Below, in pieces: positions 21,501-34,430 of a stretch of 64,000 bases of DNA. Location: positions 71,603 through 135,602 of the forward strand of contig CACRXP010000659.1 in the NCBI GenBank assembly GCA_902702965.1. The letters are read 5' to 3'. Position 1 is the stretch's first letter. Every line of letters begins with the position of its first letter. A program made the position numbers and the translations under genes. The stretch is from Spirometra erinaceieuropaei (lineage: Eukaryota > Platyhelminthes > Cestoda > Diphyllobothriidea > Diphyllobothriidae). The notes under the pieces were generated by a model. That model saw only the letters and a program-made list of their open reading frames with translations. It did not search any database and was not told where the DNA came from.

Positions 21501-24500
21501 TGCTCGTGAACCATTGGGACAGACTACCCGTGCATGTGGTAATGGCCTAAGTAGGCCTATGCCTTCACAGCTAAACCGACCCCTTTCTTGAATCCCCCTT
21601 TCAAGCGCAAGTGTAATACCTCCATTCATGTGTAGTGATAATAGATTTTAAAAACCTGAATTAAATCATTTTCGTCTCTACTTCAGTGTGTTTCAGTCGG
21701 CTCCATGAGACACCTTAGTGTATGGGGAAGAGTTGTGATCTGCACAACGATGCATCATATTAAACATAGTTACTGATATTGGCTTAGTAGAGTTAGTATC
21801 ATAAGGTCATTGATCCTGAAGACTACAATGCTGCCACCCATACACTCCCGGATAGAATGAAAACTACGAAGGCAAAAGTTTACATCCAAGTAAGTGAAAA
21901 AAATGATCACGGTGGGGACTGAAAACGCTATACAAGTTTTGTTTACTAGAAAGGCACAACTTCCCGTTGCTTTCTAAAAGCTGGCTGTTTTTCGTGACAC
22001 TATCTCACCTTCGGAAAGAACATTATAGTCAACGATCGCTTGTCGTGCGCAAGCTTCTCGAAAGTTCGAAGTAGTTCTTACATAGCTTGCTGGATGCGAA
22101 AAATCCAAAGAACCCCTTAACCACTGGCTGCAGTTTATCTCAGATACTGAGGTCTCAGTGAAATAACCTCTGCCTTGTCTGTATTTTAAGTGACCATATT
22201 AACTACGTTGTTTCTAGCTTCACAGAATAGAACTTTTACGTGCACGAAAGTTTTTTCCCCTTTGAACGCCCTTTAGAAAGTGCAAGTTCTATATCCAAGC
22301 ACACCGCGTTTGCACCCGACACAGATGATGCAGATGGATGAAGGCCCCATGGGATTCTCAAAGAGTTATTTCCCTTGTTAACGACCAACCTCTTCATTGC
22401 GAAAAGAAAGACAATTACCCTGTTAGTCGCTTCGATACATGGAAGGAAAGTTCCGAGACGACGTAATTACACCTGTGCCATATTTTCTTTGTTGGCAGCA
22501 ACAATAGGCCCTTCGTCATGGAAATATTTATGAAGGTGATCATTAAGGTCTGCATCGTTGCTTTCGGCCTGAACACAACTCGATATTTCGGATGCAGATG
22601 ATAATCTCTCTGTTAAACTAGTCGTTGACGAAAGCACACCGCTTTGTGTAGGATTAGTATGTTGTCTGCGGATTTGGTAGTTCACACATTTAATGTCGTT
22701 TTTAACATGATTCCACTGAAGTTTATTCCTGTGATACAAGTGGTGTTAGCTGTGGTCCGCAAAACAAGTAATGTAGGGATCCGCTCACATCTGATACAGT
22801 AATCTCTCGCGCTGTACCTATGTGCAGGGTCGGCAATCTGCCTATTCCGAGACTCTCTAGGGGAACCATTAGCTTTTACCATATTTTGGTCTTTTTGAGT
22901 GCAGAGCAATTTTGACTTTCTGAAGTCCGCCAATGACATCGGCTCTTCAGTGTCCCTCTCATGCCTACACTTCTTCATTCTAATGGTGACCAAAACCGGT
23001 TGGTGATACAGCACCGTTTATCCCAAAAAACGCACTGGACATCCAGAGGATGTCATTGACCTGGTATAAACGTTTTTCACTCATTATTAGCACGAGAGCG
23101 CCCAAAAACACACGCCAGAATAATCTACAGTATTTTCTAGCCAAAGATCTGGAGCTTTTCTTGTTACTTCCATAAATACTTGCAAAATACGAACCCTGGG
23201 GATAATAGCCTGATGAAAGAGAAGACAAAAAGTGTGTGAGAGTGGACTGGCAAGCGTTTTGCCAGCATTTATTTAAACCTTATGGTTTCGATTGATTAAG
23301 CAGAAATAACTCTGTGAAGTGATGGTTGAAAGAGATACTGCTTTGTTTCTGTTGGGAAGTTTTGTCTGGGTAGAATGTTTTTCTTTAGTGGAAACGGATG
23401 TAAGGTGAGGCATTACGTGTTCCGCCATACTTTAATTTCTAAAGCTTTCTGTGCATTCATCACATTTGCGTGTTCCATTGTCCTTATTTCTATGTATTCT
23501 GTTCATAGAATTAGAAAACACTCTGATTTTATACAGTCGACTCTTTGGCCTTTGTGTTATACCTCCTCCGAATCTCGGAAATTTAACTTTGTCTTGTAAA
23601 GTTTTACAAATTCGTGCAGATGCGCGGGTATACCATTGGCAAATACCCGCTCCAGTTTGTTTTTCTTTTTCCATTTGCCCTCGAAGCTTTGGTTCACTCG
23701 TCCGAGACTTTTATTATCCAACCAGTATTATTTTGCAGCATCATTATACTAGTTTCCTCTGACTGCTTTGGTCGTGCTCGACTCCACCTTCGTATCCTCA
23801 GGTGCATAGCATACCGGTTTATTTCGTATGTTTGAATTTGCCGTGCGTTGGAACTTCCTTGTAAACATTCAGTTCATCAGTTCTCATTGTCCAATGTGCT
23901 AAACCTAACAACAATGAACCTAAAATGGAATATTTCACTGGCAGGGGAGAACACTGTTTGTTTTTTGTAAAAGTAACAAATATACTAAGGATATTTCTTG
24001 TAGGAAAAGGACAAAATTGTACAGGAGCAGTTTAAAAGTATAAATATGTAAAATATACAAATGTATAAAAGTGGGCATAAGTTGCTTTATTGATAGGTGT
24101 CATTGATATTCTGCGTAAACAAGTGTGGGGCGTTTAAAAGAAATTTTTAGTGAAACTACAAACGGTACTATGCCTCATTTACTTCACACCATTCACGATC
24201 CCTTGACTATCCATTCACAGACCGCTTTTAATACCCAATCTTACCTCGGTTGTTTATTTTACTGTTATTAGTCGTAGCTCCTGAACCTGAGTCCGTAAAG
24301 AAATAAGTGGTTAAACGAGTTGTATTGCAGTCCTAACCGACGACCGCAGTATACGCTCTCCATTCATCCGTCACGAGTATATTGTGAGGCTGAACCGGTT
24401 TCTGCATTAGAGAGAGAAGTGTAATTTCGCAAGAATAGCGACTCTTTGAAATGTTTCATTTTTTCTAACTTATTTGTGCATCTAACCCACCATCTCCATC

Positions 24501-27500
24501 TGCCGAGGTCTTCCGCGTTTATATTTCGAACACCTATAAAATCTATAAACTCTCAATAAACGAAGATCCATTAACCAGACAGGAAATGAAGGCTCCGGCC
24601 CTTTTAGTCGATCTGCGCGAACGAAACGAACGAAATACACGCCCATCTTTAAAAACCTATCTGTATCAAAACGTTACTATAATTTTCCTATTGACAGAGT
24701 TATTTTATCGCTTAAATAGGGCATTTCTAGCTTGGCGACTAGGTAGCTTACGTTACGTAGGTTGCCTTTATCATTTTTTGTATAAAGGATAGCACCTAAA
24801 GAATATGACAAGTGTTATCTTAATCCACATTTCTACAGACTTGCTAAGGGCTATCCAAAGAAGTAGCTCGCTGTATACGCCAGAAGTGCGTCGTCATTTT
24901 TATTGGGATCGGAAGACAGATGTGACAGAGAATATCTTTATCGAAACGACAGTCGTGAATAAACAAAGCGTAAATCTGTCTATCCAAGGCAGCATATTTC
25001 AATAAATAAGTTGCTTTACTAAGTACCCTTGGGGGTGCTTTCAAAGCAACTAAAAATACATTTCAACTGAATTTTAGAACAGGTAGACAGACAGTGTAGT
25101 ATCTAATTCGTCCTTATAGAATAAGCAGTCAGATATTTGAAAACGGTCAGCAAGCCATTAAGAAAAGTCATTTTTTTAAAAAAAAGAGCAGATAAATGGG
25201 ATTTTATTAGCTTTAAAGGAGAAAGAATTGCCGCTGATAGAAGGGAAAATATGCGGGTCGGACAGGACTTGTCTCAAAATGGTGGTGTATAAGGGATTCA
25301 AAAGACAGGATTCTTAAATCGGAGGAGGCTGTCAGCGTCAAGGTGGACAGATGAGAGAAAGACAGACTCGATCGGTAACAGTCGGCTTACAGTCCAGACG
25401 AGGAGGAGTCGAATCGCTGTGTAGTTGATGCGTTTTCACTGGTTAGACTCTGAGCGCCAACGCGGAAGGACCCCACAATGAGTGTAGACTGCGAGACGTC
25501 ATAAGTGGCACGGCTGCATGCGAATTGCCGACCCACGTGCGCGCTCGGTAATCTTGACCATTCTACTGCGTTGTGCTTCCATGTACGCCACCGATGTTGT
25601 CTTAACAAAGATGCATCGCATTTGGAGCAACCTTAGCCCATCCCTCTGCTAAAGAATGTACCTTAAACATTCACAACTGGGTTTGGTTGCAAATCTTCCA
25701 GGGGGCGTTCGATTCTAGAGAACATTATTATGTCGTGCTCGACGGAACGTCGGGCAGCTGTAGCTGTCTTGACCATGAGCAAAAGCGGCCTGCCTGGTCC
25801 GCATGAATTCCCTTACAAGATTAAGTGGCGTCCAGGCGTGGCGCTGGTGGAGTTGTCAACGGCTTTTTCGCAAACCGTCCGCAGAGACCATAACGAAGGA
25901 AGAAGCTTTTGATGTTTTAGTCAATTCCAGACCGGTAAACACACTTTCTAACTGGATGTTTCGTCCGCTTAATGTCCGGGTGTGCCGCACACAACTCACG
26001 AATAACTTGTGCTTTATACGTAGCGGGCACAATAACTCGGTAGTTGTACATGCTGAAATCCTGCCCGATGCACAACGGCTTTGTCAATTTTTTCTAAGTT
26101 TTCTAACGCTCGCAAGTTTTGTCTTCATTTCCAGTTCTGTCGAGCAGAATAAATTCCTTGAATAAGTACGGCAGTGGATTGTCCGCTTTTGCGGCTCCGG
26201 CAAGTTACTTTGTGATTGAACTCGGTCAGATCCCTTTTGAGGGTGTTAAGTGTCGTTGCAGTGTGCACGGGGCGTCATTCTGTCGCGTATAATTTCCAAG
26301 AAAATGACTCCGCCCAACCCACATTCAGATGGGTCGACCTCGGTGATCGTTCCGCTCCTCACCTTGATAAGTATGAGCGGTTGAACTTATATTTATCGTC
26401 AGGAGGAGCTCTCGGCACTCATCGGATCAGATGATAAGGACAATTCTGCATAAGACTCGACAATCTAACGTATAAAGTCCAGCAATGAACGGTTCATAAG
26501 ATCTGACACGCTGTATAAGTTGTTAAAATCCCCTTACATCCTGTGGAATTCTTATGTTCCTAGACGCTAGCACTCGCTCAGGATCGGTACAGCTTCCTCT
26601 GCGGTAACTGGGATTCCGTGACAGCGACTTTGAAACAATGTTTGATTTCCCGCGTGACTTTGTCCATCCTCACTAATAATTCCTTTTCTGAGTTGCCGAC
26701 TGCTGAGATGTCACCTGCGTTATCACTGTTGACCGTGCGTCCGAGGACACCATGTTCATAAATAGTTGGGAAGCGTTTGGGGCCGTCCAATTACCGTAAA
26801 TCAAGAGAATACACTTGAATAAACATTTGTTCACAATAATCTTCAGGAGCTCACCTGGTACCTCCCCGACTTCTGTCTTTAATACGTTACCGGGAGATCT
26901 GTCAGTAGGAATAATTTTCCGCCATTCAAAGCAACATCGAATCAAAAGTCGACAGGAAATGTTGATAATTTCCTGTCCAATATTACGAGCATAAATACAG
27001 GTTTCAGCCCGTCTTCCATTATGTTTTTATGTGCACATATGGAAAGTTACAGGCAGAGCCTTCGATGGCCTTATTTGCGTACAGTAAGTTTTGCAAAGTG
27101 AAAGGTAGTGCAAAGTTACAGATAGTTAAAATGTGTTCAATTCAAAAAATAACTCCACGAAAACGTCGCTGTTTATCAGTGTTAATTCAGGGTAGAGCAT
27201 GAAATGTTTTACAAGACTGACTGTAAGCAATCCTTTTGCAAAAAGATGACTTTTGTCACAAATTTTACAACCAATTTTCCTTTAAAATCATAAATGGCAT
27301 CTGCCGTCGCCATCTTGCTTGGTGGTGAGTTTAATGTTCCAACTAGTCGTTGACTAAAGAAACATTTTCTACGTCCCAATTTTATGTGTTCGTTTCTAGC
27401 CTTTTGCTGATGAACGTTTAGGTAAGTTTTACATGTAATCTCGAAGAAAACCTTTGATCTCGATAAACAACTGTGGTCACAGACAATCCGAAATGTCCAG

Positions 27501-27949
27501 AGTTGGCTTCATCTTAAGTGCCTGTAGTTTAGCGTAATAAATTGAGCTAGACAAGTCGAGCATCGAAAGTCTTGTTGCCCTGTGTTGGCAATCGTACTTC
27601 TGAATCGTCAATATTGGAAAGTAGTTGATGATGCTAGTAGCTTGCGATGGAAAAACGGCAACCTGAGTGTTTAGTCAAACAAATGGCTTCTACAATTTAA
27701 TGTGTACAAAGGCGTGGCCCTAGACCTGAACGCCGACCGAAACATCTCTTCACATCATCAGTATTCCATTAAAGGAACTGAAATAAAATATTTAGAAACG
27801 CACAGTAATCTGAACGGGCGGAGGACCACTAATCTAATGTCATCAGGATACTGTTAGAAGATGGTCCAGAAGGCCACTAGTACGTCACCTTAAAGCAGAC
27901 ATGTGTTTAAAATATTTTCTCCTTGATACTTCAGGATAATTTTCAGCAT
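18507..27949. other. Long stretch with no supported gene
   Basis: I see no conserved exon in 9.4 kb. A short imperfect run of ACCCTAAC-like units lies around 19305-19395, loosely resembling telomeric repeats. A perfect 9-bp hairpin, TGCTAGATA with TATCTAGCA, is at 20262-20288. A 171-codon minus-strand frame (21114-21629) has no recognisable domain. Minus-strand frames at 22467-23014 and 26578-26945 are also unassigned. Confidence 0.4.
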
Positions 27950-28440
27950 TTGATTGAGAACTATCTGGAATATGGAATGTCGGCTGTTACACCATTGATA
28001 AGGAAGAATGCTAACCTCCTTGAACAGGTGTAACACAGAACAACGAAGATGGTCGATGGTCTTAAGTATCTTTCGTGCCTGGACAAGCTGAATATGCCTA
28101 GATTACCCCCTCATCTTATCGGTAATTAAGCTGTAGCCTGCGCTGGACATTTCGGACTATCACTGGAGATGGTTGCTCGCTGAGAATGGAGAGCGTCTTT
28201 GAGTTTGCATGTACAAATCGCCTATGATGCCGCCCTTACATGACCAAAAGCCAACGTACACCACAAGACTGCAGAAGGATTCCCTTCAGCCAACGGATAA
28301 TTCGACCATGGAACTCTCTAACAAGAGAAGCAAGGACGGAGGCAGACTTCGTTCCATCTATCCACGAAGATATGATTTCTAAAGGAATAATAGGTTCGAT
28401 AGAAAATAAACCGTCAGCTCTGAAGAAATTCCAATAAAAT
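27950..28440 (+). mobile_element. CR1-like LINE, C-terminal reverse transcriptase tail (copy 1)
   Basis: The plus strand reads LEYGMSAVTP..R..ANLLEQV, then TTKMVDGLKYL, matching the HLEY..W.P......LE.VQRRATK.V.GL block after the RT palm. A later frame gives PFSQRIIRPWNSLTREA, the FS.RV...WN.LP motif near the C-terminus of CR1/L2-type ORF2 proteins, ending at a stop near 28437. The intervening sequence has stops and frameshifts. No 5' part is present, as expected for a 5'-truncated LINE. Confidence 0.75.
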
Positions 28441-28489
28441 TTGTCAAGCCGTGTGCGCGAGAACTGACTTTGTCATTGATTTTTTATTA

Positions 28490-29275
28490 CAGTGGACTTC
28501 AAATGTTGTGGATCTTCCCGTTGAATACAAAGGTACTTCCTTCACGCCAATTCGCAAAAGTGGTAGTCGTGCTCTTTCGGCCAAACGCATACGCAACAAC
28601 CTAAAATTAAGCTGCTACAATTCTCGGTAAACGTTCTTGGAGAAGTAAATAATAGTGTAATTGGAGAATCATGACCTCATACTCAACGCCAAATAGGGCT
28701 TTCAAAAGGACGGTCATGCGTGACTAACATGCTTTACATGAAGGAAATCTGAACAGGAGACCCCGGAGAGAGAAAATGTTGGAAAAGCCCGCAAAGTACC
28801 TAGAGAAATCTTATGCAGTATACCCCTGACGGCGAATCCTCTGAGTCCTGATGTTAATGGATGTCAGGAAAAACTTTTTAAATATATCGGAATCTCCCAC
28901 ATTGGCCGATTTAAATCTGTGTGAATAAAGGAACGATAGTCAAGGCATATAAACAAACATGGTGACGTTCCATAGAGTTTAGCACTGACAGCTAACACAT
29001 TTTCGTTTATGGGGACCGTGTGAAAGTGGTGAACTGCCAAAAGGTCACACACACAAAAGGCATATAGATGGAGAGTGTTCCTAGAAGGCAAAATACCATG
29101 GACGTGGTTGTCGACTAGGCGTGTGGTTTTACTGATAAATCCTAGCTTTTGATGGAAGTCGGGTTCCACGGCACAATAACTGAACCTAATGAACTACCAA
29201 TTCGTTGCAAATAGGGTACTCACAGGTTTACGCCTATTTCCCTCAATAAACTGAGCTGAACTGAACCGAAAAGGA
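28490..29275 (+). mobile_element. CR1-like LINE fragment, RT fingers (copy 2)
   Basis: Between 28490 and 28765 the plus strand gives FTPIRKSGSRALSA.RIRNN, then LEK and ENHDLILNAK.GFQK followed by GRSCVTNMLY after a frame change. This matches the RT block TPI.K.GS...NYRP through QHGFRKGRSCVTNLL. The sequence then decays and I cannot follow the palm. A tail at 29244-29270 (CAATAAACTGAGCTGAACTG) resembles the tail of the copy ending at 34430 (CAATAAACTGAAAC), suggesting a shared LINE 3' terminus. The second half is assigned only from this tail. Confidence 0.6.
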
Positions 29276-29284
29276 GCGGAAGTG

Positions 29285-29860
29285 TAAAATAATGAACGCC
29301 TTATCGCCTTCAAATGGTTGTTGTGAGGCAGTCAAATTAGCAAATTCGAATATATGCGCGGCAAAGATGGATTTTGAAGACTTTGGTAAGGATGGCTTCT
29401 TGGAAGTTTTCCGATGACTTTTAAGACCGCATCTTGAATGTGAAATCAGGGTCTGGGGGCCATGTATAAACGATGATTGCGACTTTCTTGAAGGGATTCA
29501 GAGATGCGTTACGACTGGTCGGAGGCCAGGGAACATTGACAAAAACGAGCAGTCTGAATAAACTAAATTTCTTTCACTTGAGATGTAGACAACTATTTAA
29601 AACCGACGCAAGTCTTCTGCATCGTGCGCGTGCTAAATTGCATCGTTCTATATGACTGCTCATTCCTATGTATTACTACAACAAGCCCCTTTGTACTGCT
29701 TCAGTTTTTATGTACCTCAAGGAAGCCCGGATGAGAGCAAACACTTTTCTTCAGAAGGCATAGTGGCACCGTGGAATAACCTGCCTGTGGTAACTATAAG
29801 GCCTCGGCCTTTGAAAACTTTCAAGCATAGCCTTGAAAGACACAGGCCCCTGTAAAAAGG
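29285..29860 (+). mobile_element. CR1-like LINE, C-terminal region (copy 3)
   Basis: In shifting plus frames: a CEAVKLAN..AAK block, then a D.F..F block, LRPHLE (near 29410), DCDFLEGIQRC, LNKLNFFHLR, and finally KHFSSEGIVAPWNNLP followed by LKTFKHSLERHRPL. These are the conserved steps from the end of the RT palm to the C-terminus of CR1-type elements. It sits directly downstream of the copy 2 tail and is in the same orientation. Confidence 0.75.
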
Positions 29861-30585
29861 GAGCTATGCCATCCTGTAGTTTTGCATATACAGACATTTG
29901 AGGCGATATACGTGGTCCCGGTGGTCGGTGTTTTCGTTTTCTACTGTTGTCAATAATTCTCTCTTACGTATAATCAATTGGATTTAGGAGACACACACCA
30001 GGCATCTTTCAAATGCACTAGGCAGAGCGAATACAGTGCTTGCCTATCTCGTCCTTGTGCTTTGAACGAGAATTCAAGTTCGTGCTCTTAAAAACACAGT
30101 TCAAAAAGTGATTTCTTATGGTCAACCACGAGACCCATCTGCTGGTTCACACTCCCTGTGTTCTGAGTCAGTTTGTGTGCATATTTGATGATTTATTTTT
30201 CATGTACTTACCATAACTCGCCAAGATTCCACCGCATTGTCACCAGCTGACGTTGTAAAGCTGATGACACTTTGACATCCTGAATGAAACTCCTTTTAAT
30301 TTCCGTCAGTGCAGCGAGCAGACGGAGGTGAACGCACCATGCCAAATAAGAAGATTTCAATAAGAGGCAGGATTATTTGGGAATGGTTGTGGAGAGTAAA
30401 ACAGAGCATATAGAATAGCTAGATGGACGAACTGGCAAAGCACGGGCACGCAGTCTGGAGATCAAACCCTCTAACACTGGTAAATCCGGAAGCCTCCGTC
30501 GTCGAGAAAGACTCCGTACTCCTTAACCTCGTCAAGCAGTGTTTCTCTGGCTTCTACAGCATATTCGGGGCAGAGCAGCTTGAGG
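29861..30585. other. Unassigned stretch
   Basis: No gene, RNA or repeat recognised. Confidence 0.4.
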
Positions 30586-30650
30586 AAAATAGAATAGAAT
30601 AGAATAGGTTTATTGTAGCGCCCCTTGGGCACTGTCAGTCCCCTTTGAAC
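30586..30650 (-). repeat. (TATTC)n tail with AATAAA, possible LINE 3' terminus
   Basis: On the minus strand AATAAA (near 30610) is followed directly by about four TATTC units (30588-30608). A polyadenylation signal running into a short simple repeat is a common LINE 3' end. No attached coding sequence is identified on its 5' side, where a Ty3/gypsy remnant begins about 0.5 kb away. Confidence 0.4.
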
Positions 30651-31099
30651 TCAGGAAAAAAACCTAAAACAAACTCGTCAATTTCAACTGCACTTTGACT
30701 TCATTTGCTTCGGGTGCCTGGTTAGCCAAAAGAACGCGAAAATAGAAAATATCAAGCGAATGGTCGACAACTGCTTTTCATTGCACGTTACCGTTATAGA
30801 GGATGAATGTCCCATTGGTCAAGGTTCAGTGACAAGTATGACAAAACCCCCTCAGGACAAGGAGCCAATGAATGTGGAAAGTCCATCAGAGATGAGGTAG
30901 CGGGGATCGTCAGGTAGAAGTTTGAAGTAGAGGAGAGAAAAGGATATGAAATGAGATGGGAAGGGTCACTGACGAAGTCCGACAACTCCAACGTGGTGAA
31001 AGCAGGTAACACCGTAGGGATGGGACTGTCGACGGCAGCAATCGAGGAGTAGGGCACAATACTGTTAAAGCAGGCCACGGTGGCGGACCGGCAGGATCA

Positions 31100-33460
31100 T
31101 TACAAGCCATAGAACAGAAAGAATCGCAGGGGAACCTCCCAAGAGATCGAAAGGTCCAATCAACGGAGCTGAGGAATTGTCGAATGATTCGGATGAGAGC
31201 CAATCTTGGTGTCAGTAAACTCTATCTCCAGACCGACAAAGCACACCACGCACGCGGTGATCATAGTAGTCTTTTTGGCGCCTGCGGATCGCGGAGTAAT
31301 AAATGTAAACAACCGAAGTTGTAAAACGGAGGACAACTGTGGGTTTTCGTACGATCTCGTGTGTCTGATCACGTGACGAGGATGGAAAGGGCTGGAAGTG
31401 TTAAGGAGTGAACGGCCCTCACGGACATACACCAGGATGAAGGCGGTATAACCCGTTGTCGAATGAGGGGTAAATGGTAGAAGAGAAGGCACCGAGTTAG
31501 AACTGCATTACAGAAGGAGGCACGGGAGTTGTTGCCGAACGGCTGGTAATTTCGAGACGTCCATTGCCTTGAGGTTGCCACGCAGATGAACAAGATTTAT
31601 GAATGTAGAGGGGTATGCAGAATTCATCCACCGATCGCTACTTAAATTGAGCTCCGTGACTTGAATGTAGCTGCCCGCGCACGCTATGTTGGCAGATCTA
31701 ATCTCTAAGTGTGGTCCTAAAAACAGCGATCGCTTTCTACAGCGAAAAGGACGCTACTTCACACTACGTAGTGAAGGAATCTTCTTAAACCCGGATAAAG
31801 TCATTTTCAAGGAGAGAAGGAAGCATAGGACAGATCGAATCGAAGTAAACTGTTTCACTCAAAGGGCCTTCCTGAACGGGCTGCAGCGGCGCGCGGAGAG
31901 CAGGCTTGGGTTTGGGTTCATCGAGCGCATGGCACGCATTGCAAATGTTCTCAATGACACAGCATTGATTGGGACGTCAAAAATGCTGCTGTAGCAGCGT
32001 TTGCTAGAGACCGACCAAGATGGCCCTAGTCAGTATAAACGGGGAATGTATAGGCTAGACTGCATCATGAGGAAAAACCCAGCGTGTGGATCGGTAAGAG
32101 AATGCTGAAGATACAGCTTATTGTCGCAGAGGTGAAGGCCGTTCCAATCAGACCAGGGATAGCGGGTTCCCAAACCAGAAGCATTCATACTCTCGCTGGG
32201 ATATTTGGACACCCATCGACTTACTCATAAGGGCCCGCGGCCAGGACGACGCCTATCGTATGTGGTCATCTGTATCATTCGCGGTGACAGTGGCCGGAGC
32301 ATAAGTATCAAGTGGCGGCGTGGGCTGTGCCCGGCGAGGCAAAGAGTCCACATTTAAATGTTTTCTATCGACACGATAGAGGACAGCGCAGGAGTGTTCC
32401 ATAAGGTCTGCCTGACCAATGGGCGAGTTTATCAGTTGGATGCTTAAAGTTTCTTTAACCAGCGATGTATCTGATGACCGGAACGTAACATCAAACTTCT
32501 GCTTGGAAGGTGATGGTGAATTTTGTTGACAAACTCGACGACGGCCAAGAGTAACTTACGGGTCGTTTGATAGTTAAGCTAGGGCTTATGGAGCGTCTGA
32601 GTGGCAAAATTGAGTAGGTGCATATGTGCATCAGCTTGTTGCCCATATGGAACGGCTCACAAAACTACATGAGATGAGTCAGTGTCTAAAATAAAAGTGA
32701 AGGGTAGGTTAGAACTGTCTGAGGACGCTAACAAAGGAGGGATGTCGGGCTCCGTTTGACTTCCTCAGAAGATGTTTTATGCTCTTCGGACCCACGAGAA
32801 ACGTCCCGTTTGCCAGTGGAATGATTCAGAGGAGCAGCAGTATGTATAAATTTTTTCACAAAGCAGTGGTATTAGCAAGTCGGATCTGAAAAAACGCAGA
32901 ATCCAAAAGCGAAATCGAGTTGTGGCAAATAGGTAGTGTGTCAATTATTAGTAGGGCCCGTCTTAATCCCATCTATGGAGACATTTTGACAGAAGAAGGA
33001 CACAAGCATCTCAAGGAAGTGGCGTTTGGCTGGAAACAATTTTAATTTCATGGCCTCACGGCGAGTGAAAGGGCTTGCGGATTATGAGGACGGGAGGCTA
33101 TTGAAGGGTGGTGTACGCTGGCATCGTTAAGATATCCGGACACGCATGAGACTGAAATCCCGTAACGCAGAGGCCATTAATAACTCAAAGGCCGCCGGCG
33201 GGTTGGCCAGCCCACGGGGCATAGTCCGAACTAGTTTGGCCTGGATGGAATAAAAATTGGTGATTTTATGTCTGTTTCAAGTAGCCATACTACGGCTAAA
33301 ATGTGGGAAAACGGGCAGCACCATACGATACACCTAGAGCAGGTCGATTCAATGGAACGAGAACGAATTGATGTTGGTTACCAAATTCAAATCCCGATAG
33401 GCAGCCCATCCCAATCTTTCTTCGTAACGAGCGCAAACAAAATTTGACATATTTCCCTGT
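31100..33460 (-). mobile_element. Ty3/gypsy-type pol remnant: RT, RNase H, integrase
   Basis: Reading leftward on the minus strand: a RKKDWDG block near 33420; the RT motif MPRGLANPPAAFELLM near 33200; a catalytic box reading YLND (33123-33134) where YxDD is expected; then KLKLFPAKRHFLEMLVS. RNase H follows (FILDTDSSH, then LNYQTTRKLLLAVVEFV and a HQIHRWL end, about 32760-32440). Integrase is faint until the late TPHSTTGYTAF.LVYVREGR block (31400-31470). Multiple stops and frameshifts and the Asp-to-Asn change make it non-functional. Gag, protease and both LTRs are not identified. A CR1-like copy starts just beyond its right end. Confidence 0.8.
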
Positions 33461-33545
33461 TATTCCGATCTGTTCTTGCAAAAGAAGTTTTATTCGGCCT
33501 AGTTATGAAAACATGAAGAGTCAGCTATAGTAAATATCGTTTCGA

Positions 33546-34430
33546 GAAGAAGCTATTTTCGAATACGTAAAAAGCCTGAATGAATGTACATTTTCCGGTC
33601 CGGGCGAGATTCCGAAAAGGTTGCTTTGGGAACTTGCCATAGAGCTGGCCAAACTGCTACTCCTTCTGCCCCAGGAATCGTTTAATGCTGGAATATCTCA
33701 TACAGAGTAGAAAACAGCCCACGTTGCAGCACTTTACAAAAGCGATAGTCGTGCACTTGCAACCAACTACGGACCCGTTTGTCTGACATCAGTGTACAGC
33801 AAAGTCATTGGATAAAATTGCCAAAAAGCAATTATTGGCATGTTTGGAAACCTACAACCTCTTGTTAGATGCTCAATAGAGCTTTCCTCAGGGAAGATTG
33901 CGTGCAACGAATTTACTTTGTAAAATGCAATGCTGAACAAGATCACTCGATGAAAAACATTCGGTAAATGTGGCCTTCATTGAATTCAGGAAGGCGTTCG
34001 GCAGTGTTTCGCAGCGGTGTACCCTTTAAGAGTTTAGGGTTATGGGCATCGGTCGCGAACCTCTTAAATGGAAAATTATAGGCAAATTGTGGAGACTTGA
34101 TACAAACTTTCCTTATCGTCCGTGGCTTGTACTGCAACCTCCGGTGTGGCGACTTTTTCCAACTCGCCATTATAACTAATCTCCACGGTTTTCGCTTCAA
34201 ACTACGCGTGACCTGAAAATGATTGGATGTGAGATAATATTTTTTGCACAACAATGTCACGGAACCGTGGAATAGTCTGTCCGGGGCGATTGTAACGTCT
34301 CAATATGTGAATATACTTAACCATCGGTTTGACAGACATATGCTGCAGCAACAAGCGGACTATGCGACTTTGTAGCTATAAAAACAGCAAACCCATTAAT
34401 CGACAATAAACTGAAACAAAATGAACCGGA
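33546..34430 (+). mobile_element. CR1-like LINE with internal deletion
   Basis: The plus strand opens with EAIFEYVKSLNECTFSGPGEIPKR, the spacing and GPDEIP signature of LINE reverse transcriptase. It continues with AALYKSDSRALATNYGPVCL, TSVYSKV, NVAFI.FRKAF-like residues in another frame, and a TSGV block near 34130. It then jumps directly to the C-terminal region HGFRFKLRV, LDVR.YF and TEPWNSLSGAIVTS. The part that should contain the YADD box is deleted. A CAATAAACTGAAAC tail ends near 34430. Confidence 0.8.

Noticed and set aside
21114..21629. 171-codon minus-strand open frame, the longest in the window
   Set aside because: No recognisable domain, composition like random translation, overlapping open frames in other phases and no splice context.
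26578..26945. Overlapping minus-strand frames that looked loosely LINE-like
   Set aside because: No catalytic or signature motif could be placed in order.
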